Shown here: positions 27,795 to 39,399 of the stretch, piece after piece | How the letters are laid out: each line of letters starts with the position of its first letter | How positions within the stretch are numbered: position 1 is the stretch's first letter | Notes under the pieces: model-generated | Seen by the model: only the letters and a program-made list of their open reading frames with translations | The model's database searches: none | What the model was told of the DNA's origin: nothing | Position numbers and translations under genes: made by a program | Assembly: GCA_025331565.1 (NCBI GenBank) | Contig: JAFREQ010000008.1 | Location: 3,038,001 to 3,102,000 of the forward strand | DNA from: Holacanthus passer | Lineage: Eukaryota > Chordata > Actinopteri > Pomacanthidae | Direction of reading: 5' to 3' | Length of the DNA stretch: 64,000 bases

Positions 27795-30700
27795 CTAATA
27801 TTCTTCTCCTTCCTCGTCCTCCTCAAATGAGTCGATCCCGACCTCTTCATAATCCTTCTCCAGGGCAGCCATATCTTCTCTGGCCTCTGAGAACTCGCCC
27901 TCCTCCATTCCCTCCCCAACATACCAGTGGACAAAGGCTCTCTTGGCATACATGAGGTCGAACTTGTGGTCCAGACGGGCCCAGGCCTCTGCGATGGCTG
28001 TGGTGTTGCTCAGCATGCACACAGCCCTCTGCACTTTGGCCAGGTCTCCTCCAGGAACCACGGTTGGAGGCTGGTAGTTGATGCCCACCTTGAAACCTGT
28101 TGGGCACCAGTCTACAAACTGGATGGTGCGTTTGGTTTTGATGGCAGCGATGGCCACATTCACATCTTTAGGCACCACATCGCCACGATACAGCAGACAG
28201 CAGGCCATGTATTTACCGTGACGAGGATCACACTTCACCATCTGATTGGCTGGCTCAAAGCAGGCATTGGTGATCTCAGCAACTGACAGCTGCTCGTGGT
28301 AGGCTTTCTCAGCTGAGATGACTGGAGCGTAGGTGGCCAGAGGGAAGTGGATACGAGGGTAGGGCACCAAGTTGGTCTGGAACTCTGTCAAGTCCACATT
28401 CAGGGCTCCGTCAAAGCGAAGTGAGGCTGTGATGGATGAGACTATCTGGCTGATGAGCCTGTTCAGGTTGGTGTATGACGGGCGTTCAATATCGAGGTTC
28501 CTGCGGCAGATGTCGTAGATGGCCTCGTTGTCCACCATGAAGGCACAGTCGGAGTGCTCCAGGGTGGTGTGGGTGGTCAGGATGGAATTGTAAGGCTCCA
28601 CCACTGCTGTGGACACCTGGGGGGCTGGGTAGATGGCAAACTCAAGCTTAGACTTTTTGCCAAAGTCAACAGAGAGTCTCTCCATCAGCAGGGAGGTGAA
28701 ACCAGAGCCAGTGCCACCACCAAAGGAGTGGAAGACCAGGAAGCCTTGGAGACCTGTGCACTGATCAGCCTACAGACACAGAGAACGAAAACAATAAAAA
28801 AACAAAGCATTGCTTTACATAATTGTCATCCATGCTCAAGTTCTTTCACTGATATCTGATGATCATAAACAAAAAAGGAAATATTTTGCAATTGTCACCA
28901 CAGAAGTAGCCCATGGACAAAGCCATCTATTCAAATAAGTGGTTAACTGTATGCCAGTGTAAATGTGAATCAAAACCTGATGACTACCCCTAAAGCTCCT
29001 CACCAGTTTGCGGATTCTGTCTAGGACAGAGTCAATGATCTCTTTGCCGATGGTGTAGTGTCCACGGGCGTAGTTGTTGGCTGCATCTTCCTTTCCCGAG
29101 ATAAGCTGTTCAGGGTGAAAGAGTTGACGGTATGTGCCCGTGCGCACCTCATCTGAGAAAGACAAAAGCAACGATTGAGAAATTTAGTGTCATTAGTGGA
29201 TAAACCATTTATATATGAGAATTATTTCATGGGCTCGCAAGGACGCCTCACTCTTTGCAAACCATGCAGATGAAAAGTGGATGGATGATTGAATAACCTC
29301 CCTCGAGTTTCACATGAAATCTCTGTCTTGCAACAGTGATGCATTACATTCATCTGTAACACTACCGATGTCTAAAATTGCTCATTCCTGATATCTAAAA
29401 ACACAACAAGCTCCACATCGTAACACCACTGACCGATGACAGTGGGTTCCAGGTCGACAAAGATGGCCCTGGGGACGTACTTCCCAGCCCCAGTCTCACT
29501 GAAGAAGGTGGTGAAGGAATCGTCGTGGCCTCCCACAGGCTTGTGGCTGGGCATCTGACCGTCCGGCTGGATGCCGTGTTCCAGGCAGTAGAGCTCCCAG
29601 CAGGTGTTCCCCATCTGGACACCGGCCTGGCCGACGTGGACAGAGATGCATTCACGCTGGAAGAGAGGATGAGGAGAAGGTGAAGAGGGGAGATAAAGTG
29701 GCAATGCAGGGAAAGGAAATGATTGACCACTCTTAGCATCTGTGTATTGTTCTCTTCCAGTTAAGGATGTTGCCTTTTGCTTTGCAGATAATTATGAATG
29801 CAAAATGTTGACAACTACTTTTTATCCCAATCAGATTTTATACATGAATGCTACAGTTGCAACTTCTGCCACTAGGTGGAAGCAAACAGTTATATGAGGG
29901 AAAGAAGGTTGAAGTTGAAAGAACAAGCAAAACAGATTTGCTGCAGCTGTCACCAGCTCTCATGTGACTGTCTGTGAGTGAGGCCCACAAGCTGAAATGG
30001 AGGTCGAGTTCACAGAACAACTGAGCGTTTAATATACTCAGAAGATGACCCAAATAAAGAGACATGACTAATAGAATGACCAGAATCACATAATACTTTA
30101 ACCACACACGGTGTTGTGTTTGCTCACTATGTTGAAAGCAGTGAATGAAAAAATAGTAACATTGGTATATTTTAGAGAAGAAGGAGGATCTTCATGAACT
30201 TCCAAAGAACTGGAGGACTTAAGCAGCCCAGCAGTATTGACATGCATTTTATCAAGCAATAACAATCTTAGTCAGGTCATCTATATTTATAAGTTGCAGG
30301 ATTTTATTATATTTACATGTTTTCCTGTATTTGTATCAGCCTCACAATATTTGCCCAAAGATATACTCCATGATGGTTTGGCTATACAAAACAGATTGTG
30401 TCAGTAAGAAGATAGATAGATAGATAATGAGTGTGTGCTAAGTACGAAAAGGCCACAATTTTCTCAATCTCTCTTTAACATCTCTGTTAATATTAAACCA
30501 CTGATTGTTCAAATCAATGAGATTCTTTGCTTCATGTCAATAAGGAAGAAGCTTGATTTGCTGATTCTTTAATTTGCTGGATTAGCCAGAAGCAAACATT
30601 CCTGTCTGGTTGGTATATTTCTCCAACAGTTTTTAACTGACTTCCCAGAATCAAAATATAAAATGACATATATAAGATTTCTTCGAGATCGCAAACCCTT

Positions 30701-33700
30701 AGCTCAGAATTTAAAAAACCATTTAAGTTACCACAAGTTAATTTATAACATTAGGAACCAGAGTAAAACAAGCAAATTATATGTTAATCATTCATCGCTC
30801 AACAAAATAATTATCCTCAATAATGTTGTACATGTTTTCTTTACATATGTAGCTCTTTTTCTTTACAATCTAGATTAAAATATCTATGTTTGGGTCTTCA
30901 ATTTAAACAAGGAAGCATCATAAATCCATCCTATGATTTTACTCCACTCTAACAGTGAAAACCTTTGAAATACTACACATCCCCTCCTTGCTTCATGTGA
31001 GGCTGCTATTTTTGTCCCCCAACTTTCCCCTTCTCAGTGATCAGACAAACAGAGGAGGGGGCTGGTGGGTGAAGGGGGGGGCAGTGTAGATGGAGGGTTT
31101 CACAGAAATACCCTGTATAACTTCACAGCCAGTACAATCTAATTAAAGCCATGTTGACACATATTTTTTAGATATATTCAAGAGTACATCATCAGAATCC
31201 ATCCAAAGCAAAGGTGACCCCTCCCCAGACTGGTATCCAGGTTAGCAGAGCTCGGTGCAGCAGCTATTTTGGGTTCCTCACGTTAACCTGACACCTTGCA
31301 GCAAAGGATGACTGTTTCTGTAAACACTGACTGGCAGTCCCCAAAATAGTGGCCACTGCCAGGCAAAATGTTATCTCTGATCTGCTGAAAGCTTTCTGCA
31401 ATCTGCAAACAATTCCTTTAACATTAGTGCTGAAAATTATAAATATAAAGGCTGCAGATAGATTATGATTTTTGAATGCTGGCGTTTTATTTTTCATCAC
31501 CACAGACATGAGCAAGAAACTTGAATTAACCTGAAGTTAATTCAACACCTGACATAAACTCTTCCCCTCCCTTGAACTTCTCAGGGTGTGTCTGTACATG
31601 ACGAAAACAAGGGCACGTCTGAGGTTCAACAACATGGACATGGGAACAGAGATCCCTTAATCCCCCATCATGACAGTGCATTCTGCTTCTATAACAGGAA
31701 AACTGAAATAATGTACCATAAAAACAAGGTGAGGACAGGTAATGATTTAGTGGGGTATTGTCTAGATCCAAAGTGCCATGTATTTAGTTTATTATGTGTT
31801 GGCTCAGACCATGGTTAACCAGGCTTCAACAGCAGAAGAAGATATAGTAAATCATTCTTTGTGTTAAATTTGGTATGATGACATGTTCTTTGAATGCTTC
31901 TTTTGTTATTTAGTGAACTCTTTATTCGATTGACATGATATTTGGTTTGGACATTTAACCTCTGCTAGTTTTGTATTCAACAAGTGGATTAGCATGAATT
32001 CATTTACTCATTAATTGTGGATATTCATGGTCCCAAGTGGAGGACTGTTACAATGGTCAAAGCATGGGGAGTTCTAGTTTTGATGGTGTGATTCTGTTGA
32101 TGCGCGCTCACATTGGTCGGCACCAAGCTGTGTGTGCAAAGTAAAAAAATGTGTAATTACCATACCGAAGACGTTCATGCTGCCTATGTGATGCATTTTG
32201 CGCTTTCCTCTTGTGCTTTAGATCAAATGATCATATTCATAATCTGCACACTTATGCCCAGAAGACAATTTGCTGTGGATATTCATGGTCAGGGATGAAC
32301 ACTATTGATTCTGATAAATAATAGATAAACCCTTGGTCTTCCCTGTGGTGATGCCCTCTGTCTCCCTTTAGCTCTCTGTTGTGGGTTTTGAACTGTAAAA
32401 AAAACAAAACAAGGTGAACCAAGCGACAAAAGCTCCATGCTGAGGATGGAAAAGTTAAACTGTGCCATAGGCAGCTGGGTCAGGCACCACAACACGAGAA
32501 CCACCGCTGCACGAATATACAGTTACCCATTGGCTCCTGACATTTGCTGAGCACATGAATGCCTCCAAGGTAAGCCTCTGCAGAATTTAGCGCTGCCACG
32601 ATGTGTCACACCTCATTGTACTACAAGCATGGATTATGCCAATTATGAAAAACATCTTGCATAAGGAGAGGAGCAGCGATGTGAATCCACTTACGATCCT
32701 TTGTCAGTTTAAATGTTTGTGCATAAATTGTTATTTAGGGTCACAGATCTGGTTAAATCAGTTGTATAAGATAAAATAAGATAAGATAAACCTTTATTCG
32801 TCCCACAGTGGGGAAATTCGTATCGCTCTATATTATGCATTTGGTGTCACAGTTTAACACCAGCAATAAAGGAACTAAATTTTATGGATCAGGACTGTTT
32901 GATCAGGGCGGGTATACTGAAGTGTACTCAGTACACAATGACACCATTTGCTTTTTAGAAGCAGTAACTGAAAGCGCCAACAAGCTGTGTTTATACTGCA
33001 CTATACAAACAGATCACAAAGGGTGTGTGTGTTTGTGTGTGTGCTAGTTGAATTCTTAAACATAATCTTAACCATGGTATATGTCAAAAAGTTATTACAA
33101 GTAGCTTCACCAGTAATATCCCCATTCACAGAGTGGACGTTCTCTCTGTTTCAAGTATCTGTATTTTACTGTATGGAAGCAACTGTCATATTGTCGTTGA
33201 AGTTGATGAATTCATTATCACTTGCAGACACAGTTAAAACTTTACCCTTGCTGTCTGTATTTGGAGGGAAAAGATTATTTCCTGTCCTGCTTAAACACTT
33301 ATTATGACACACCTTCATTCCTTACAGACAGGTATGAGTATATATGACACACCTAACCACCTAGAATAAGATATATTTTCAAGCAGTTTTCTTTCACCTA
33401 ATCACAAAAACACTGGACTATTGATACAACAAGTGCAAAAATATTAAAACATATAAAAATGACCATATATTTTTCTTCATTTTTTCACGTTTGTCCTGAT
33501 GTGTTGTAAATGAGGACTGATCATTAGCAGCTGCTCACCCAGGCCAGCAGCCAGCTCAGCTTTGCTGCCACTCATCTATTTCTGACACCAGTGTCCTGCT
33601 ACAGGAGCACACACACTTTCTATACGCACCTTTGCTCTGACACATGTTTCAAGCACATTTCACCTCAGGCACGATGTGAAAACGAAACTGCTGATGAAAC

Positions 33701-33744
33701 AAGCAAAACTTTGGAGTGGAAAATTAAAAATTTAAACTCACCAT
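27795..33744 (-). CDS. tuba4a: alpha-tubulin, TUBA4A-like (complete, 4 exons)
   Basis: Alpha subunit of the microtubule heterodimer. Exons on minus: 33742-33744 (ATG only), 29434-29656 (223 bp), 29004-29152 (149 bp), 27795-28769 (975 bp), giving 449 aa. This ATG-alone, 223, 149 pattern is the classic vertebrate alpha-tubulin layout. Seen: MREC start, K40, GGGTGSG nucleotide-binding loop, LTEFQTN containing the catalytic Glu254, and an acidic tail EEVGIDSFEEDEEGEEY. FLVFHSFGG, RLISQIVSS, AEITNACFEPANQ and the GIDS tail resemble TUBA4A, and the neighbours match the human TUBA4A locus. Two oddities: the K40 loop is PSHKPVGGHDD instead of the common PSDKTIGGGDD, and a terminal Tyr is present whereas human TUBA4A ends at Glu. 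Intron 1 is 4.1 kb. The exact paralogue name within fish nomenclature is uncertain. Confidence 0.95.
32767..32820 (-). repeat. LINE/SINE-type 3' tail fragment
   Basis: On plus: 'ataagataaacctttattcg' then 'tcccacagtggggaaattcg'. It is the reverse complement of the tail at 18471-18518, within intron 1 of the tuba4a-like gene. Confidence 0.65.
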
Positions 33745-33945
33745 TGTAGCTTCTTAGTAGAAAGTCCTTTGATAGATAATAAAGGTGTCTGTGGTTTCTG
33801 TGCAGCTTCTCACAACAGCCGTCAATGTGGTCCGAGTGAGTAAAGTCCTGTCAGGTGGCTCAGTAGCTGTCTCACTATATTCAACGGCAGACCACGCCCA
33901 CCTGTCTGTCTGACGGGGACGCGCACCGTGAGCGCGCAGGCCGCT

Positions 33946-33953
33946 CTATATAC
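33946..33953 (-). promoter_or_regulatory. TATA box of tuba4a-like gene
   Basis: Minus strand GTATATAG about 200 bases upstream of the ATG-only exon, followed by a GC-rich stretch. If used, transcription would start near 33920 and give a 5' UTR of about 175 bases. Positional inference only. Confidence 0.45.
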
Positions 33954-33969
33954 TGCAAGAGAATCATTC

Positions 33970-34115
33970 AACATAATCATCAATATTATTATTACCATAA
34001 CAATAATATTGAAAGTTGTTGTTATTTTATTGTTGGCATTATTATTATTACAATTATTATTGTTGTTGTTATTGTTGTTGCTGTTGTTGCTGCTGTTGTT
34101 TTTGTTGTTGAGTAT
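33970..34115. repeat. ATT/TTG trinucleotide microsatellite
   Basis: About 145 bases of imperfect 'att' and 'ttg' repeats, starting roughly 20 bases upstream of the putative TATA box of the minus-strand tubulin. It produces artefactual poly-Asn or poly-Leu ORFs in both directions, which are not genes. Confidence 0.8.
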
Positions 34116-34184
34116 TGCAGTTTCAAACACTGTCACTAGGGGGCGTCATTTTGGGAGTGTCAGTCTAACTAAGCATATTTAGTC

Positions 34185-34668
34185 ACCTACTATACTTCAG
34201 TACAAATTTGAGGTACTTTGTGCGATAATTTATAGCTACTACTACTTTTCAAAAGGTAATATTGTACTTTTTACTCCACTACACTGATTTGACACTTGTT
34301 TTAACAACATGCTTGTATGATATGATGCAGTACTATACTACTAATCTGGTCAGTAGCAAAAGTATCTAGAATTGGCTTCATATTGACAAACTACAACATG
34401 CAACGAAATGCACTTACATTCATTAGTGATTAAAACAAAATAATATAATATTTTATAATAATATAACACTTTGAAAGGAGCCACAATGCATTAAAAGTAC
34501 TTTTACTTTTAATACATTCAGTACATTGTGCTGATAGCACTTTTGTACTTTTACTAAAGTAACATATTGAATTCAGTATTTTTACATGTAATGGAGTATT
34601 TTTTGACAGTGGTATTTCTACTTCCACTGAATGAAAAGATCTGAGTACTTCTTCCACCACTGTATACA
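34185..34668 (-). repeat. MITE-like teleost repeat, fuller copy
   Basis: Contains 'attgtactttttactccact', 'taaaagtacttttactttta', 'attcagtatttttacatgta' and ends 'gagtacttcttccaccactg', the reverse of the known terminus 'cagtggtggaagaagtactc'. I recognise this as a high-copy fish repeat of several hundred bases. No ORF. Relatives are at 1420-1520, 44803-45480 and 61000-61095. Confidence 0.8.
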
Positions 34669-37086
34669 GCAGTAACACAATACGTCCAAAGCGTTTTGCA
34701 GCACACAAAAAAAAATAAAATGTGTTTTTATGTTTCTGTGTTCACTCAACGCAAACAGAGACAATGAACTCCTACTGAGGCTCAGCACTGCAGGAACAGG
34801 TTAGGGTTGTCATTACAACCATTTGAAAGCTAGGGGTCGTAGTTGCTTCATCATGCAGTCACTGAACGAGTAAAGCAGTGTGACAGACAGTCATGTGATG
34901 TCTTGCAGTGGAACAAATCTTTTCACAGCTACACTTCAGTGGCTCCTGCAAAGTGTTTTTGCATGTGTGTCACCAGTCAACTACCCTGCTTTCTCTGTAA
35001 ACTGGGATTGTAAGATTCAAACCTGTAATGTTATTCACTTGCTCAAATAAACTGCAAATGTTTGCTGAGTTGTTGCAACACATTTATCTCTTATAACCTC
35101 AAATTTGTGCAAATTCTTTCTTCATCTCCTTTTTGGTTCTGGATTGCCTTCTTTCTTTCTTGCCAGCACTGAGATTATCATGACCTCTGGGTGAAAGGAC
35201 TTAATTGTAGGGCGTTGGGGCCCTATATTGTCAAACAATGGAAGTGGGACATATCTTTATGACCCAGGCAACACCTACGAGGGAACAGGAGGGCGTGTAC
35301 CTCCCCAGTGATATTTAACAATACTACAGCTCATATATACCAGACCTAAAGATTTACTTGACAAGAGTTCACATTTGCTATGTTTCATATAGTATAGTAT
35401 TAAAAAGTAAGGCATGCTTGCTTAAATTATTATCATCCCCATCTTCTCTACAAGCCAGTAAAACACACTGCAGGTACAAGCACCAACTTGAAAGCAGAAT
35501 GTTTTCATATGACTAATATTGACATCAATTATCATATTTGTTTACTGATGAGTCCCACAGCCTCAGGAGAAACTGAAATGAAAATGTGGTGCCGTCCCAA
35601 ATATGTTCACAACAAACAGGATTAAAGTCTGTGAGAGTTGATCTTAGTGCTGAGAGGGTCTAATTTTCACCACTTTTTTGGGGGTTAAAATTTTTAAAAA
35701 GCAGTAGAAAATAAAGATGGTGAGGTGGGAGGAGGAAGTCCACACGACATCTGAGAATGAAGAAGCCACAGTGTTTTTTCTCCAAACAGTAGATTACACT
35801 GAACCCACTTCCCCATATGGTTTGAACTCCCAGTATTACTGTGGATGCCTGCTGGTGTTGAAAGTGGTTTGGGCTGTTTTGGATATAACAGAGCTCAGCA
35901 TTCTGCCTTTGAGCCATGGCATTGTATTATCATGTTTGGTTGTTCCTGACAACTGAAACTCATAAAATTGGGCACATGTGAACTATACAACCTATTGGAT
36001 ACAAATGGCTTAGAAATCTGAAAGGAATAAAAAAGACGACCAAGATTTTGTGCCTTATTTGCCTTATTCATGCTCTGTTTCCGAGGCTGACTTTTATGCT
36101 GCATATTATGAAACCACACTAACAGACAGTTGTTGTTTACTCCGTTTAGTCAGGTGACGCCTTATGAGGCCGTTCACATGTATTCAGTTTCTCTCCTCTC
36201 CCGAGGGGATGAAGAACTAACAGGGAAGGAGGAGCAGGTCTCATATAGATTGTGCTGCTTTAAAAAGGCTGACAGTTCATTTAACTTGTAAAAAACAGTG
36301 TGGGAAAGTGGTGTGCTTGACAAACAATGCATTATATTTTGTACATTTTAGTTTGTTGATGGTGCCATTGGGATTTAGAACAGATGTTTTTAGATTCTGT
36401 CTCTCCATGAAAAAACACACCCTATGTTTTAAGAATGCAGAAAGTATCCACACAAGTCTTCTGAAGAACAACAATAATCTACTTGAAGATCACATTCTAG
36501 TTTTTTGCTCAGATGCTTCCTTGTGCAGAAGCAAAAAGTTGATTCAGCAAATATGTTCATACATTTAACCATCAAATTCGCTGGTGTCTAGATCAAAATA
36601 CATACAAATCATAAAGCACTGTTAATAATATAAAATGGCAAGACAACATTGAAGAGGACAATAATAGTAAATAACAACTAATACCTAAATACTAAGTCAT
36701 TCAAGTTCTTCTCTTCATAGGACACACAGTTCTTTGACAGTGACACATTCAAGCACTTGTGTTCATTCCCAGACAATGCTGCTATCATAAAATAACCTGA
36801 AAGCAACAGGAGTTTTTTATTTTGTCATAAACTACATCATAAAATCATGCATTAGAAATTGCCAACTGAAATTACATTCGCTTATCTTCCCCTAACCTGG
36901 GGTTCTGCTTCTGCTTTCTGAAATATGAGGTGCTCATACACACCAGTATAGTACAAAACGCTCACAGACTCACACAATGAATAGGGTGGTGACCTCCTTC
37001 TGCATTGTGTGTATGTCTGTCAAGCGGATGACCTTATCCTGGTCTCATCAGTAGGTTCTCTGATTACAACTCAGATCAAATCACTG
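34669..37086. other. intergenic between divergent tubulin genes
   Basis: Part of the ~3.2 kb separating the divergent minus- and plus-strand tubulin promoters. AT-rich, with no recognisable exon or RNA gene. The annotated-length ORFs in it lack splice context and family motifs. Confidence 0.5.
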
Positions 37087-37104
37087 TTCACCTTAAGCTG
37101 CAGG

Positions 37105-37112
37105 TATAAAAA
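37105..37112 (+). promoter_or_regulatory. TATA box of first plus-strand alpha-tubulin
   Basis: TATAAAAA about 80 bases before the ATG-only exon at 37187-37189. A start near 37135 would leave a short 5' UTR of ~50 bases, typical of alpha-tubulin genes. Confidence 0.6.
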
Positions 37113-37186
37113 CACAGAGTAACACAGTTGCATCCAGCACTACATCTTCTTACCGATACCTGGACATTGGAGAAGAGAGATAAACG

Positions 37187-39217
37187 ATGGTAAGATATGG
37201 TTTGCAGGTGTAAAACTGTGAGTGCATTCTAACTGTGTGTATTTACAACTGTGTAATGTACTGTATTATATATATATTGTTCAAATTTTAGGTAATCTTT
37301 TAAAAGTATGACTTATTTCACATTTAGACAAAATTAAGCTTTTTCATGTCAGTCTGAGAAAATATGATAACTAGATATAAGTAGTTTAAAAAATTCAGTG
37401 TAGAGGAAATGTGGAAAGTAAACAGATGCTTCTGGTAACTGAACCGTGTTGCTCACTCTCTGCAGCGGGAATGTATCTCCATTCATGTGGGCCAAGCCGG
37501 GGCTCAGATCGGCAATGCATGCTGGGAGCTCTACTGTCTAGAACATGGGATCCAGCCAGATGGACAGATGCCCACTGAAAAAACTATTGGAGGAGGAGAT
37601 GACTCCTTCAACACCTTCTTTAGTGAGACAGGGGCAGGGAAGCATGTTCCCAGAGCCATCTTTGTTGACCTGGAACCCACTGTCATTGGTCAGTGCCTGT
37701 TATACACAGATGATGTATAACATAGAAACTGTAGGATACTTTCATGTATTTATGTGATTTTATCATTAACAAATGTAAATGGGGGCTCTTGTGTTTTTCA
37801 TCTGTATAAATTTGCACAGATAAACTTCACTTCATTTAGTACAAATGGATACATATTAAAATTTACGCAGATGACAATCATCTCTTTATGATCAGAATAA
37901 AGTTTACTTGTGCCATTGTAGAAACATTTCAATACGAAGCTGTTGATAGTGATTTAACTTTAGGTTCACTCATTCAGTAAATCTGTTCTCCAGATGAGGT
38001 ACGAACAGGAACCTACCGTCAACTTTTCCACCCTGAACAGCTGATTACAGGGAAGGAAGATGCTGCCAACAACTACGCCCGCGGACACTACACCATCGGC
38101 AAGGAGATCATTGATCTGGTTCTGGACAGGACTCGTAAACTGGTGAGGCTGTCTGAGAGAGGCTGCATGTTTCTAGTTCACTGCAGTTTTTTTGCTTTAC
38201 TGAATGATTTGTGAATTAATTTATACATTCTTACTATTATAGGCTGATCAGTGCACTGGTCTGCAGGGATTCCTCATCTTCCACTCCTTTGGTGGAGGCA
38301 CTGGCTCTGGTTTCACCTCCCTGCTAATGGAGAGACTCTCTGTTGATTATGGAAAGAAATCAAAACTTGAGTTTGCCATCTACCCAGCCCCCCAGGTGTC
38401 CACAGCAGTGGTGGAGCCTTACAACTCCATCCTGACCACCCACACCACCCTGGAGCACTCTGACTGTGCCTTCATGGTGGACAATGAGGCCATCTACGAC
38501 ATCTGCCGCAGGAACCTCGATATCGAGAGACCGACTTACACCAACCTGAACAGGCTCATTGGTCAGATTGTGTCTTCAATCACAGCCTCACTTCGCTTTG
38601 ACGGAGCTCTGAATGTTGACCTGACAGAGTTCCAGACCAACTTGGTGCCCTACCCTCGTATCCACTTCCCTCTGGCCACCTACGCTCCTGTCATCTCAGC
38701 TGAGAAAGCCTACCATGAGCAGCTGTCTGTTGCTGACATCACAAACACCTGCTTTGAGCCAGCCAATCAGATGGTGAAGTGTGATCCTCGTCACGGTAAA
38801 TACATGGCCTGCTGTCTGCTGTATCGTGGTGATGTGGTGCCCAAAGACGTCAACTCCGCCATCGCAGCCATCAAAACCAAACGCACCATCCAGTTTGTGG
38901 ACTGGTGCCCCACAGGTTTCAAGGTGGGCATCAACTACCAGCCTCCAACCGTGGTTCCTGGAGGAGACCTGGCCAAAGTGCAGAGGGCTGTGTGCATGCT
39001 GAGCAACACCACAGCCATCGCAGAGGCCTGGGCCCGTCTGGACCACAAGTTTGACCTCATGTATGCCAAGAGAGCCTTTGTCCACTGGTATGTTGGGGAG
39101 GGAATGGAGGAGGGCGAGTTCTCAGAGGCCAGAGAAGATATGGCTGCTCTGGAGAAGGATTATGAAGAGGTTGGTACTGACAACATAGGGGATGATGATG
39201 AAGGAGAGGAATATTGA
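37187..39217 (+). CDS. alpha-tubulin (complete, 4 exons), first plus-strand copy
   Basis: Microtubule alpha subunit, 449 aa. Exons: 37187-37189 (ATG), 37466-37688, 37994-38142, 38243-39217, all GT/AG with 223/149/975-bp coding lengths equal to the minus-strand gene. MREC, K40 (loop MPTEKTIGGGDD), GGGTGSG, LTEFQTN and the HWYVGEGMEEGEFSEAREDM region are intact. The tail is EEVGTDNIGDDDEGEEY, with terminal Tyr available for detyrosination. Apart from the tail, its exon 4 protein differs from the downstream copy at only two residues (EFAIYP versus EFAVYP; NTCFEP versus NACFEP). It occupies the position of human TUBA4B. Assignment to a specific fish tuba paralogue is not possible by eye. Confidence 0.96.
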
Positions 39218-39352
39218 CTTTTTCTATTACCTTAGTTTTTTGTTGAAAAGAAATCAAATGTATGAAAAACCAACCAACAAAACTACCATTTAGTTAAGAG
39301 ATAACAGTTTAATGATCCCTATGATTATTATCAAAACAAAGGAAAATGGTGA

Positions 39353-39358
39353 AATAAA
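39353..39358 (+). terminator. polyadenylation signal, first plus-strand tubulin
   Basis: AATAAA about 135 bases after the stop codon at 39217, in AT-rich sequence. It is the nearest canonical signal. Confidence 0.5.
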
Positions 39359-39399
39359 AATTAAAATAAGTTGCACTACGATGAACTCAGACATTCTAC

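Noticed and set aside
33822..34182. Poly-Asn and poly-Leu ORFs on both strands
   Set aside because: Translation of the ATT/TTG microsatellite, not a protein gene.
38696..39085. 129-codon minus-strand ORF (and similar ones at 43481-43747 and 27927-28286)
   Set aside because: Antisense shadow of tubulin exon 4. It recurs in all three copies only because the sense exon is conserved; no start context or splice support.
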